From positions 372,001 to 436,000 of the forward strand of contig NZ_JAVDPW010000005.1 of NCBI RefSeq assembly GCF_031453975.1: a DNA stretch of 64,000 bases, read 5' to 3'. The DNA comes from Inquilinus ginsengisoli_A. GTDB taxonomy: Bacteria; Pseudomonadota; Alphaproteobacteria; DSM-16000; Inquilinaceae. A program made the translations under genes and the position numbers. Shown in pieces: positions 9,312 through 16,223 of this stretch (the first letter of the stretch is position 1; the number at the start of each line of letters is the position of its first letter). A model generated the notes under the pieces. The model ran no database searches. It was not told the DNA's origin and worked only from the letters and a program-made list of their open reading frames with translations.

Positions 9312-9552
9312 AGTCGCAGCCCACATCCGCGAGCAGGTCCATGGCGAGTGTGCAGGCGATCGCGCTCTTCTCGTTGTCTGACAGTGGATCCGCCGCGCTC
9401 ATCATCATCTGACGCAGCCACGTCGCCAATTCCACCGGGGATAGTCTCCCAGCGCGAACCTGATACAGCAGGGCCTGGGTCAGATGCGCTGCGGATTCGA
9501 ACTCCGCCCGGCCTTCGGCCGTTGGGTTTTGAGGTGGCGAGGGATGTTCCAT
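9241..9552 (-). CDS. hypothetical protein under an EcfG-type promoter
   Basis: A 103-residue soluble protein I do not recognise: acidic, with helix-rich stretches around SAAHLTQALLYQVRAG and PVELATWLRQMMMSAADPLS, and no signal peptide or membrane segment. A start at the ATG 9552 lies only 13 bases after the -10 CGTT of a strong EcfG-like promoter, so the mRNA would be nearly leaderless and no ribosome site is visible; a start at the three Met codons near 9408-9402 would give a much shorter product. It overlaps the sigma gene by 71 bases in antisense. The promoter supports a general-stress-regulon member. Confidence 0.55.
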   Translation of the reverse strand: MEHPSPPQNPTAEGRAEFESAAHLTQALLYQVRAGRLSPVELATWLRQMMMSAADPLSDNEKSAIACTLAMDLLADVGCDFNPSGLMDLVDGSDQAIAIGRLV

Positions 9553-9564
9553 CGGTTCAGGGGT

Positions 9565-9590
9565 AACGGACCCGAACAAAAGCCTGTTCC
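9565..9590 (-). promoter_or_regulatory. EcfG-type promoter, GGAAC-N17-CGTT
   Basis: Minus strand GGAAC (9590-9586), exactly 17 bases, CGTT (9568-9565). This is a full match to the alphaproteobacterial general stress consensus and points at the hypothetical gene starting at 9552. Confidence 0.65.
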
Positions 9591-9766
9591 AAATTTAATG
9601 TTCCTCGCGGCTCTATTTTGTGAGCCGCAGAGAATACGGCAGACGCATCGATGGATATTCGATTTCCAGGAAATCAACCTGGGGTGAAGGATTTTGCGGG
9701 TATTTGCCGCCGGGACGGGGAGGGGATCGCCCTCCCTTGCTCGTAACGGCGCGGCGGGGCCGGGCA

Positions 9767-10192
9767 TCAGTCGACCGCGATGGTCTTGGCCACGTCGACA
9801 TTGCCCCGGATCGCGTTGGAGTACGGGCAGATGGCATCGGCCGCGCGGACCAGCGCGTCCGCCGTCTGCCGGTCGACGCCGCGGATCGCGATGGCGAGCG
9901 CGACGGACAGCACGAAGGCGTCGGCCGGGCTGCGGCTCAGGCCGACCTCGGCGACGACCCGGACGTCGTCATCGCCGAAGCGATGGCCCGCCTGCCGCGC
10001 CACCCGCAGGAGGGCGTTCTCGAAGCAGGCGGCGTAGCCGCCGGCGAACAGCTGCTCCGGGTTGGTGGCGCCGCCCTTGCCGCCCAGGGACTGCGGCATG
10101 GCGAGCTCGAGGTCGAGCAGGCCGTCGTCGCTGCGGATCCATCCCTGGCGGCCGCCGGCCGCGGTGACCCTGGTCGAATACAGCACCGTCAT
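9767..10192 (-). CDS. ohr: organic hydroperoxide resistance protein Ohr
   Basis: A thiol peroxidase of the OsmC/Ohr family (141 residues) that reduces organic and fatty-acid hydroperoxides in the cytoplasm. It begins MTVLYSTRVTAAGGRQG. The reactive Cys56 lies in GGYAACFENAL and the resolving Cys122 in ICPYSNAIRGN; both are the Ohr rather than the OsmC arrangement. The start ATG at 10192 has GGAG 13 bases upstream; the frame stays open further upstream, but there it runs into a duplicated promoter segment, so a longer protein is rejected. No OhrR-type MarR regulator adjoins it. Instead its upstream region is nearly identical to that of the secreted hydrolase at 15357. Confidence 0.93.
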   Translation of the reverse strand: MTVLYSTRVTAAGGRQGWIRSDDGLLDLELAMPQSLGGKGGATNPEQLFAGGYAACFENALLRVARQAGHRFGDDDVRVVAEVGLSRSPADAFVLSVALAIAIRGVDRQTADALVRAADAICPYSNAIRGNVDVAKTIAVD

Positions 10193-10249
10193 CGCTTGCG
10201 TCTCCGTTCGACCGGCGTCCCGTCGGGGGCTGTGGCTGCCGACGCGGCG

Positions 10250-10410
10250 CCTCGATTGTTTGAGCATCGGGAGTGGTCTCCGGACCCCCCGGAAGGAGCG
10301 TCGCCGGGACCACGACATGACGGTACGGCGCTCCCGGCCCGCCCACCATCGGACAAGGGGCTGCCGAGACCCTGCATTCCGGTCGACGGTCAAAGACTTT
10401 GGTATAGGGC
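10250..10410 (-). repeat. duplicated promoter-region segment, copy 1 (upstream of ohr)
   Basis: Read on the minus strand this matches 15188-15349 on the plus strand with only about ten differences by eye. It starts with CCCTATACCAAAGTC and ends with CAATCGAGG. Relative to the downstream gene both copies have the same orientation. Confidence 0.85.
10392..10410 (+). promoter_or_regulatory. GAC-N3-GGTATAGG motif, copy 1
   Basis: AAAGACTTTGGTATAGGGC on the plus strand, at the outer edge of the duplicated segment. With respect to ohr it is reversed, as copy 4 is with respect to the hydrolase gene. Confidence 0.5.
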
Positions 10411-10483
10411 AGAGGTCGGACCGGCAGGGATCGAGATGCGGCCGCCGCCGTCATTGCGTCTGAGGTGATTGCGTCTGGCCATC

Positions 10484-10575
10484 CAAGACCAAGGTATAGG
10501 TTGGCCCAACAAACGTAGGGCCTCACAGTCCCCAGGCATGATGGAGCGGCACGGCGCTTCGACCTTAGCCTCTGA
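10484..10575 (+). promoter_or_regulatory. GAC-N3-GGTATAGG promoter module of the small membrane protein gene
   Basis: CAAGACCAAGGTATAGG (10484-10500), 40 bases, then ATGGAGCGGCACGGCGCTTC and GACCTTAGCCTCTGA. The same two blocks at 40-41 bp spacing precede the AEC transporter (15127-15036) and the RND pair (22353-22445). The block ends 54 bases before the ATG. Confidence 0.6.
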
Positions 10576-10629
10576 TCGACGATCGGGTGATCGCGTGTCG
10601 TCTGGCCGATGCTGGAGAGGAGGCAAACC

Positions 10630-10953
10630 ATGGGTCCCGCGCAGAAGACCAATATCGGCCTGCCGCATCCGTCCGCCGTTTTCGACGGCGGCCCCATGGA
10701 CGGCCGGGCCGTCGCACCGGTGGAGGGGAGAGGCCTGACGGCGGCGATCTGTGGTCTCGCCACGCTGGGCCTGGCCCTGGTGCTCGGCTTCTCGATCGCG
10801 TCCAGCGCAGCGAACGCGCCGGCCGATGGCGGGATGAGGCCTGTCTATATCGTCACCCGCCCACCGCCCCGGGACATGGTGCCCACCATGGTCGCCGGGG
10901 AGGATCCCTTCAGGATGGCCGGCTGCATCGCCACGGCGGCAGCGGGGCGTTGA
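10630..10953 (+). CDS. hypothetical single-pass membrane protein
   Basis: A 107-residue protein of unknown function. One transmembrane segment at about residues 35-61 (LTAAICGLATLGLALVLGFS) separates a short N-terminal part from a Pro-rich C-terminal part (VYIVTRPPPRDMVP). The start ATG has an excellent ribosome site, GGAGAGGAGG, eight bases upstream. It belongs to the group of genes preceded by the GGTATAGG promoter module, which is the only clue to its role: co-regulation with an RND pump and an AEC transporter. Confidence 0.65.
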   Translation: MGPAQKTNIGLPHPSAVFDGGPMDGRAVAPVEGRGLTAAICGLATLGLALVLGFSIASSAANAPADGGMRPVYIVTRPPPRDMVPTMVAGEDPFRMAGCIATAAAGR

Positions 10954-11127
10954 AGCCGCAGCGGATGCCGGTCGGGCCGTGCTCCGGGGCGTGGCCGGCC
11001 CCGCGCCCTTGCGTCGATCGCCCACCTGAACGCGCGGTCCCGGGCGCATCGCCCCCACCTCGGTCTCCTGCCGTCCGAACGCGCGGTCTAACCGCAAAGG
11101 GATCCCGTCGCTGCGCGTCTTGCGGGG

Positions 11128-11511
11128 TCAGCCCTGCCGGGCTGACTCGTGGAGCGCCGAGGCCAGGCACCCGATCAACACCTCTGCGTCGACCGGCTTC
11201 GCGAGGAAGCTGTGCGCGCCACCCGCCATCGCCTTCGATCGCGTCGCCTCGTCGGTGTACGAGGTCATGAAGATCATCGGGGAGGGCTTGCCCTGCGCGT
11301 TCAACCGCGCCTGGAGGTCGAGGCCGGTCATGCCCCCCATGCGGATGTCGACGACCATGCAGCCCACCGCGGAGCGCCCCGGGAACGCGAGGAAGTCCTC
11401 GGCCGAGACGAACAGCAGGGGCCGGTAGCCCAGCGAGACGATGAGGTCTTCCAGCGCCTCGCGGATGGCCGGATCGTCGTCGATGACAGCGATAACGGGG
11501 GGATGGGACAC
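11128..11511 (-). CDS. single-domain response regulator
   Basis: A receiver-only protein of 127 residues when started at GTG 11511, which has GAGG seven bases upstream; an ATG further upstream would add an unrelated leader. Acidic triad D11-D13, phospho-acceptor Asp55 (MVVDIRMGGMTG), switch Thr83 and Lys105 are all present. The receiver is of the FixJ type. It lies just downstream of the FixJ-like regulator and kinase on the same strand (123-bp gap) and is probably a second phosphate acceptor of that kinase (inference). Confidence 0.8.
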   Translation of the reverse strand: MSHPPVIAVIDDDPAIREALEDLIVSLGYRPLLFVSAEDFLAFPGRSAVGCMVVDIRMGGMTGLDLQARLNAQGKPSPMIFMTSYTDEATRSKAMAGGAHSFLAKPVDAEVLIGCLASALHESARQG

Positions 11512-11634
11512 GATACCTCGGCGGACAACAACGGGACTGTGACCCGCCTGTCCTGGATAGCCGAGGGCTCGCTGGACGGATACCATACATAGGTGCAGGA
11601 CGAAGCGGCTGTCCGTCCAGGCCAAGTCAAGGCA

Positions 11635-12267
11635 TCAACGCGCCAGCAATTCCGCCTTCCGCACCAAGTCGGCGACCGACCGGACCTCCATCTTCCGCAT
11701 GACGTTTCCCCGGTGCAGCTTGACCGTGATCTCGCTGATGCCGAGAAGGCCGGCGATCTGTTTGTTCATGAGCCCCTTCACGACCGCGGCCATGACTTCC
11801 GTCTCGCGCGGGGTCAGGGTGGCGGCTTGCGCGGCGACCTCCTTCGCTGCGACTGCTTCCTGGCGCTGCGCCATGTCCTTGTCGATGGCGGCGGCCACGG
11901 CGTCCAGCATGTCCTGATCGCGGAAGGGCTTGGTCAGAAAGTCCATCGCCCCGGCCTTCATCGCCCGAACCGTCATCGGAACGTCCCCGTGGCCGGTCAT
12001 GAAGATGATCGGCCGGGTGTTGCGGTTGCGCACCAGCTGGGCCTGCAGATCCAGCCCGCTCAGCCCCGGCAGGCGGACGTCGAGAATCAGGCAGCCGGGC
12101 CGGTCGGTGGGGGCGGCGTCGAGCAGGTCTCTGGTCGAACCGAAGCACCGGGATTCGATCCCGACCGAGCGCAGCAGGTCCGTCAGCGCCTCCCGGATGG
12201 CCTCGTCATCGTCGACGATGAAGACCAGGGGCGTTGCCGCCAATGTCGCCGCGACTGGAGTTTTCAT
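11635..12267 (-). CDS. FixJ-family response regulator (REC-LuxR HTH)
   Basis: A 210-residue two-domain transcription regulator: receiver 13-125 with Asp63 (LILDVRLPGLSG), Thr91 and Lys113 (FLTKPF), then a LuxR/FixJ helix-turn-helix at about 148-205 (LTPRETEVMAAVVKGLMNKQIAGLLGISEITVKLHRG). It overlaps the upstream kinase gene by 4 bp (ATGA), so the two form a translationally coupled pair. It is the best local candidate for the protein that reads the GAC-N3-GGTATAGG promoters flanking this region, but nothing in the sequence proves it; the LuxR domain of the large hybrid kinase is the other candidate. Confidence 0.9.
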   Translation of the reverse strand: MKTPVAATLAATPLVFIVDDDEAIREALTDLLRSVGIESRCFGSTRDLLDAAPTDRPGCLILDVRLPGLSGLDLQAQLVRNRNTRPIIFMTGHGDVPMTVRAMKAGAMDFLTKPFRDQDMLDAVAAAIDKDMAQRQEAVAAKEVAAQAATLTPRETEVMAAVVKGLMNKQIAGLLGISEITVKLHRGNVMRKMEVRSVADLVRKAELLAR

Positions 12268-13901
12268 GATGCTTGTGCGGCGTCCTGATCCGCCGGCAGC
12301 GCGAACTCGAACACCGCCCCTCCCTGTTCGTGATTTCGGGCCGTCAATCGTCCGCCATATGTCTCGATCGTCGAGCGGCAGATCGCAAGCCCCATTCCCA
12401 TGCCGCCCCGCTTCGTCGTGAAGAACGGCTCGAACAGCCGGGCGTGGACGTCGTCGGGAATGCCCCCGCCGCGATCCTGGATCGCGACGCGCACCTCCGG
12501 CGCATCGGGCGCGGCGGGACCGTCGACGCTGACCGTGAGTTCGCGCGCGGCGGCCTGCATTTCGGCCATGGCGTGGATGCCGTTGGTCATGAGGTTGATC
12601 AGCACCTGCTGCAGCGCCACGCGATCGGCCCTGATCGGCGGGACCGACATCGCGAACTGTGTCACCACCCGCGTGGCATGGGCATTCAGTTCGGCCTCCA
12701 GCAGATGGACCGTCTCCTCGACCACCTCGCGCAGATCGATCATCTCGTCGCTACGCTGATCCCGCACCAGTTGCCCGCGCGTGCGCTGCACGATCTCGGC
12801 AGCCCGCCGGCCGTCCCGGGCCGTCCGCTCCGCGGCCCGCATCGCGGCTTCGACATCGGGCGGGTCCTTGCCGAGCCAGCGCAGGCAGGTCTGGGCGTTC
12901 ATCACGACGGCGCCGAGCGGCTGGTTGAGCTCATGGGCGATCGAGGCCGACAGCGCGCCGACGGTCGCCGCCCGCGAGGCCCGGGCCAGCTCGGCCTGGG
13001 CCGCGAGCTGCGTCTGCTGGATCTGCTCGTGCTGGGTAATGTCCGTCATGGCGACCACCACGCGGCCGAATTCGTCCGCCTCGTCGGGGAACGAGATGCC
13101 GAGGAGGACGGTCACGACCTGTCCGCCCGCGGTGATCAGATTCGCTCTCCCTTCGAACCGGCTTCTGCCGTCAGCCATGGCCGCCAGGACCGCCAGGAAG
13201 GCGGGATCGTCGGCCGGAAGGAAGCGCTCGAGCGAACCCTGCGCCTGGGATGGCGACGACAGCCGCAGCAACTCGGCCGTGGCGTCGTTGACATGCAAGG
13301 TGGTGATCCGGCGGGCACAGTCCCGAGAGAAGGCCGGATGCTCACGGGCATAGGCATCGAGATCCCGCACGCCTTGCTGCCGCAGTGTCGTGAGCAAGTC
13401 CCTGACCTGCGAGAAATCCTGCTCCCACAGGGAGATCCGGGCTTGCTCGAAGATCGACCGGTACCGCTTCTCGCTGCGCGCCAGGGCGGTGTTCGCTTCC
13501 ATCAGGGACTGTTTCGACGCCTGGTCGCGAAGCAGCAGGGCGCCGGTGATCGCGATCGCGGCCAGCGAGATTCCAAAACGGAGCGTGGCCGAGACATCCG
13601 CATCCAGGCCGTGGGTTGTAAGGAAAGAGAGAACCGTGAGGCCCGCGCAGGCCAGCGCCAGCAGGGCGATGCCGCGCCGCGAGAACGTGTCGGCGGCAAG
13701 GAGCATCACAAGCACGTAGAGAACGGCGATGGCGCCCCTGACGTCGGTGAAGGTGTCGACGACAAAGACGGCTGAACCCAACAGAAGCGCCAGGAGGCGG
13801 TGCCAGCGGCGCCGGGTGGACACGATCCGCCGGCTGGGCCCGCAAGCGCCCCCCGGCTCGGGATCGGCTATCAAAGGCGTCTCTGCGGCGTCGCGGCTCA
13901 T
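12264..13901 (-). CDS. membrane-bound PAS sensor histidine kinase
   Basis: A 545-residue kinase. About four membrane helices at residues 25-125 form the N-terminal sensor or anchor (LLALLLGSAVFVVDTFTDVRG and following), then a coiled linker and a PAS domain (about 160-290), HisKA with phospho-His323 in SIAHELNQPLGAV, and HATPase (about 415-535) with GGGIP and GMGMGLAICRS. This is the FixL/DctB-like HELNQPL class that pairs with FixJ-type regulators. The start is the ATG at 13901; a TTG further upstream would add eight residues. No heme-PAS signature was recognised, so the signal is unknown. Confidence 0.88.
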   Translation of the reverse strand: MSRDAAETPLIADPEPGGACGPSRRIVSTRRRWHRLLALLLGSAVFVVDTFTDVRGAIAVLYVLVMLLAADTFSRRGIALLALACAGLTVLSFLTTHGLDADVSATLRFGISLAAIAITGALLLRDQASKQSLMEANTALARSEKRYRSIFEQARISLWEQDFSQVRDLLTTLRQQGVRDLDAYAREHPAFSRDCARRITTLHVNDATAELLRLSSPSQAQGSLERFLPADDPAFLAVLAAMADGRSRFEGRANLITAGGQVVTVLLGISFPDEADEFGRVVVAMTDITQHEQIQQTQLAAQAELARASRAATVGALSASIAHELNQPLGAVVMNAQTCLRWLGKDPPDVEAAMRAAERTARDGRRAAEIVQRTRGQLVRDQRSDEMIDLREVVEETVHLLEAELNAHATRVVTQFAMSVPPIRADRVALQQVLINLMTNGIHAMAEMQAAARELTVSVDGPAAPDAPEVRVAIQDRGGGIPDDVHARLFEPFFTTKRGGMGMGLAICRSTIETYGGRLTARNHEQGGAVFEFALPADQDAAQAS

Positions 13902-13982
13902 CGAGAGTGGCAATCCGTGGGGCAATAGGCTTTGTCAGAATGGGCGGGCACAACCTGACGCGAGTGCTCGCCAACCGTCAAG

Positions 13983-14003
13983 CCGCGTGCCGCGTGCCGC
14001 GTG
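13983..14003. repeat. short tandem repeat, three copies of CCGCGTG
   Basis: Three head-to-tail 7-mers in the 110-bp gap between the kinase start and the end of the AEC transporter gene. Possibly replication slippage; no function seen. Confidence 0.6.
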
Positions 14004-14011
14004 CCGTCAGC

Positions 14012-14965
14012 TTACCCGGGAAACAGTACGGCAATGGCGATCGCCATCGTGATGATGCTGAACACGGTGCTGGCGATGACCATGGATCCCGCCGTGGCCG
14101 AGTCCAGGCGGTAGTTCACGGCGAACAGGATGCCGAAGAACCCTGACGGCACTGCCGCCAGCAGAATGGCCACCTTCGCTGTTTCGGCCGAGACCGGCAG
14201 GATGAACACGACCAGCGCGGTCAGGAGCGGCCGGATGATGTCGGCCGCCGCGGTCGCTCTCACGACCTTCCAGTCCAGCCGGAAGGACTGGCCCGACAGG
14301 ACCAGGCCGGTGAGAAACAGCGCGACGCCGGCGGCGGCGTGCCCGATCAGCAGCAGGCAGGCATCGACGACGGGGCCGAGCCTCACCTCCGACAGCGAGA
14401 GCGCGATGCCGAGCACGGGCGCCAGGACCACGGGCTTGGTCAGCGCTCGGCGCAGGGCCCCAAGGATCCGCGCGGTCATCGGCCCGGCGGCACCGCCATC
14501 CTTCCCCCCATTGATTTCGAGGAGGATCAGCGTGAGCGGGCTGACGAGGATCGAGCCGGCCGCCAGGGTGACGGCGACCGGGACGACTCCGGTGGGGCCG
14601 AGCACCGCAGACACGATGGGAAGCCCGACACCTGCGAGGTTCGGAAAGGCGATCGTCAGGGCCTGGAGCGCAGCATCCTCCTTGCCGATCTTGGAAGAGG
14701 CGTGCTGGCGGACGTACCATGCCAAGTACAGCAGCAGCATCACCCCGCCGGAGATCGCGAAGAGCGGCGCCTGCGCCAGCATCTCGCTGCGCGACGCGGA
14801 TGCCGTCGCCGCGAACACGGAGGCCGGCAGGGCGAAGTCCATCACCAGCTTGTTCAGGCTGTCGACCTGATGGTTTTCGACGATGTGCATGCGTCCGGCG
14901 GCATAGCCGAGCCCCATCACAAAGAACACCGGCGCCAGCGCCAGCAGGATTGCGTCGGACAACAT
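14012..14965 (-). CDS. AEC-family transporter, possible malonate transporter (MdcF-like)
   Basis: A 317-residue integral membrane protein of the auxin-efflux-carrier family with about ten membrane helices. It begins MLSDAILLALAPVFFVMGLG; Asn/Pro-containing helix breaks such as FALPASVFA and FPNLAGVGLPI are typical of the AEC fold. The ATG 14965 has AGAGGAGG nine bases upstream. Malonate decarboxylase clusters often carry an AEC member (MdcF) for malonate uptake, and mdcA starts only 1.26 kb away on the other strand, so a malonate transporter is the favoured reading; other carboxylates are possible. It is driven by its own GGTATAGG promoter module, divergent from the hydrolase and mdc genes. 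Confidence 0.8.
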   Translation of the reverse strand: MLSDAILLALAPVFFVMGLGYAAGRMHIVENHQVDSLNKLVMDFALPASVFAATASASRSEMLAQAPLFAISGGVMLLLYLAWYVRQHASSKIGKEDAALQALTIAFPNLAGVGLPIVSAVLGPTGVVPVAVTLAAGSILVSPLTLILLEINGGKDGGAAGPMTARILGALRRALTKPVVLAPVLGIALSLSEVRLGPVVDACLLLIGHAAAGVALFLTGLVLSGQSFRLDWKVVRATAAADIIRPLLTALVVFILPVSAETAKVAILLAAVPSGFFGILFAVNYRLDSATAGSMVIASTVFSIITMAIAIAVLFPG

Positions 14966-15035
14966 GGAACGGCCTCCTCTTGCGGATGACGGACGATGCG
15001 CAGGCCCGTCGCCGCGCAGACCGTCCACGTCATCG

Positions 15036-15127
15036 CTCAAGGCTAGGGGCGAAGCCGCATGCCGCTCCATCGCACGTTGGATCGTCGCTGCTCCGTGTTC
15101 GTAGGGCCGAGCCTATACCTAGGTCTC
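15036..15127 (-). promoter_or_regulatory. GAC-N3-GGTATAGG promoter module of the AEC transporter gene
   Basis: Minus strand GAGACCTAGGTATAGGC (15127-15111), 41 bases, then ATGGAGCGGCATGCGGCTTC and GCCCCTAGCCTTGAG (to 15036). Same layout as the modules at 10484 and 22353; it ends 70 bases before the ATG. Confidence 0.6.
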
Positions 15128-15187
15128 GGGCGCGATTTCGAACCGGCCCTCTTTGCCTGCCTGCCGGGAGCGATGAACCAGTCCTCG

Positions 15188-15210
15188 GCCCTATACCAAA
15201 GTCTCTGACC
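15188..15210 (-). promoter_or_regulatory. GAC-N3-GGTATAGG motif, copy 4
   Basis: Minus strand GGTCAGAGACTTTGGTATAG, then GGC, at the upstream end of the duplicated segment; the counterpart of the copy at 10392. Confidence 0.5.
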
Positions 15211-15349
15211 GTCGACCGGAATGCAGGGCCTCGGCAGCCCCCCTGTCCAATGGAGGGCGGGCCGGGAGCGCCGTACCGTCATGTCGTGGTCCCGGCGACG
15301 CTCCTTCCGGGGGGTTCGGAGACCACTCCCGATGCTCGAACAATCGAGG
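15188..15349 (+). repeat. duplicated promoter-region segment, copy 2 (upstream of the alpha/beta hydrolase)
   Basis: Nearly identical to 10250-10410 in inverted orientation. Within it, GGAATGCAGGGC followed by CAATGGAG resembles the corresponding part of the RND promoter at 22380-22416, so the segment is a variant of the same promoter family, not just any duplicated DNA. Confidence 0.85.
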
Positions 15350-15356
15350 TGGCCTC

Positions 15357-16151
15357 ATGTCTCCGCTCCACAGCAAGCGCATCCTCCTGCTGGCATCCCT
15401 GCTGGCCTCCGTCGCTCCCGCGGTCGCGTCGGCCGCCCCCGCCGCGCCGATCAAGAACATCGTGCTGGTCCACGGCGCCTGGGTCGACGCGTCCGGCTGG
15501 AAGCCGGTCTACGACATCCTGACCAAGGATGGCTTCCACGTGACCATGGTGCAGCAGCCGCTGACCAGCCTGGCGGACGACGTCGCCGCCACCAGGCGGG
15601 TCCTCGCCGAGCAGGACGGCCCCACCGTCCTGGTGGCCCACAGCTATGGCGGCTCGATCATCACCGAGGCCGGCGAGGACCCGCATGTCGCGGCCCTGGT
15701 CTATGTCGCGGCCCATGCGCCGGATGTCGGCGAGGACGAGGCCGCCCTCGGCAAGACCATGCCCAGCGTCACCCAACAGACGCCCGGTGCGGTGGTGAAG
15801 ACGGCGGACGGCTACACCTCTCTGCGGCCGGACCTCTTCCCCTCCCATTTCGCGGCCGACCTGCCGCTCGACCAGGCGACGTTCGAGGCGCAGTCCCAGG
15901 TCCCGACCGCGGCCGCGGTCTTCAGCGCACCGATGACCGCCGCGGCCTGGAAGACCAAGCCGAGCTGGGGCATCGTCGCCGCCGACGACAAGATCATCAA
16001 CCCCGACCTCGAGCGCTTCTACTACCAGCGCGCCCACAGCCACGTCACCGTCCTCCAGGGCGCCAGCCACTCGGTCTACGAATCCCGCCCCAACGAGGTC
16101 GCCGCCGTCATCGAGGACGCCGCTCGGCATGCGGGCGACGCGACCAACTGA
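15357..16151 (+). CDS. secreted alpha/beta-fold hydrolase
   Basis: A 264-residue protein with a signal peptide (residues 1-27, hydrophobic LLLASLLASVAPAVASAA) and an alpha/beta hydrolase domain. HGAW near residue 39 forms the oxyanion region, Ser97 in VAHSYGGSI is the nucleophile and a C-terminal His lies in GASHSVYESRP. It resembles the small esterase/EstC-like group often annotated as alpha/beta hydrolase; the substrate is unknown. The ATG 15357 follows GAGGTGGCCTC, and that ribosome site lies inside the duplicated promoter segment shared with ohr, so the two genes probably respond to the same signal. mdcA follows 72 bases downstream on the same strand. Confidence 0.82.
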   Translation: MSPLHSKRILLLASLLASVAPAVASAAPAAPIKNIVLVHGAWVDASGWKPVYDILTKDGFHVTMVQQPLTSLADDVAATRRVLAEQDGPTVLVAHSYGGSIITEAGEDPHVAALVYVAAHAPDVGEDEAALGKTMPSVTQQTPGAVVKTADGYTSLRPDLFPSHFAADLPLDQATFEAQSQVPTAAAVFSAPMTAAAWKTKPSWGIVAADDKIINPDLERFYYQRAHSHVTVLQGASHSVYESRPNEVAAVIEDAARHAGDATN

Positions 16152-16223
16152 GGCCACGAGAAGCGGCGTCGTCGCATCCCATGGAGGGGGTGGCGCCGCA
16201 TTCTCCCTGCCGGAGATTCAGCC

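Larger units (their letters stand above)
10193..10629. other. 437-bp divergent regulatory region between ohr and a small membrane protein gene
   Basis: Contains no credible gene. It holds one copy of the duplicated segment of about 160 bp (10250-10410) next to ohr, and two copies of the GAC-N3-GGTATAGG motif (10392 and 10484). Short reading frames here share peptides with frames at 15.2 kb only because the DNA is duplicated. Confidence 0.7.
14966..15356. other. 391-bp divergent regulatory region between the AEC transporter and the hydrolase gene
   Basis: No gene is seen. It contains the GGTATAGG module facing the transporter (15127-15036), the second GGTATAGG copy (15210-15188, minus) and the second copy of the duplicated 160-bp segment, which ends 7 bases before the hydrolase ATG. 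Confidence 0.7.

Noticed and set aside
10310..10393. Short frames sharing peptides at 10.3 kb and 15.2 kb, suggesting a repeated small gene
   Set aside because: The shared peptides come from the duplicated promoter DNA; they are read on the strand opposite to the genes and lack ribosome sites.
13983..14003. Three tandem 7-mers as a possible CRISPR or satellite
   Set aside because: Only 21 bp, no spacers, no cas genes.
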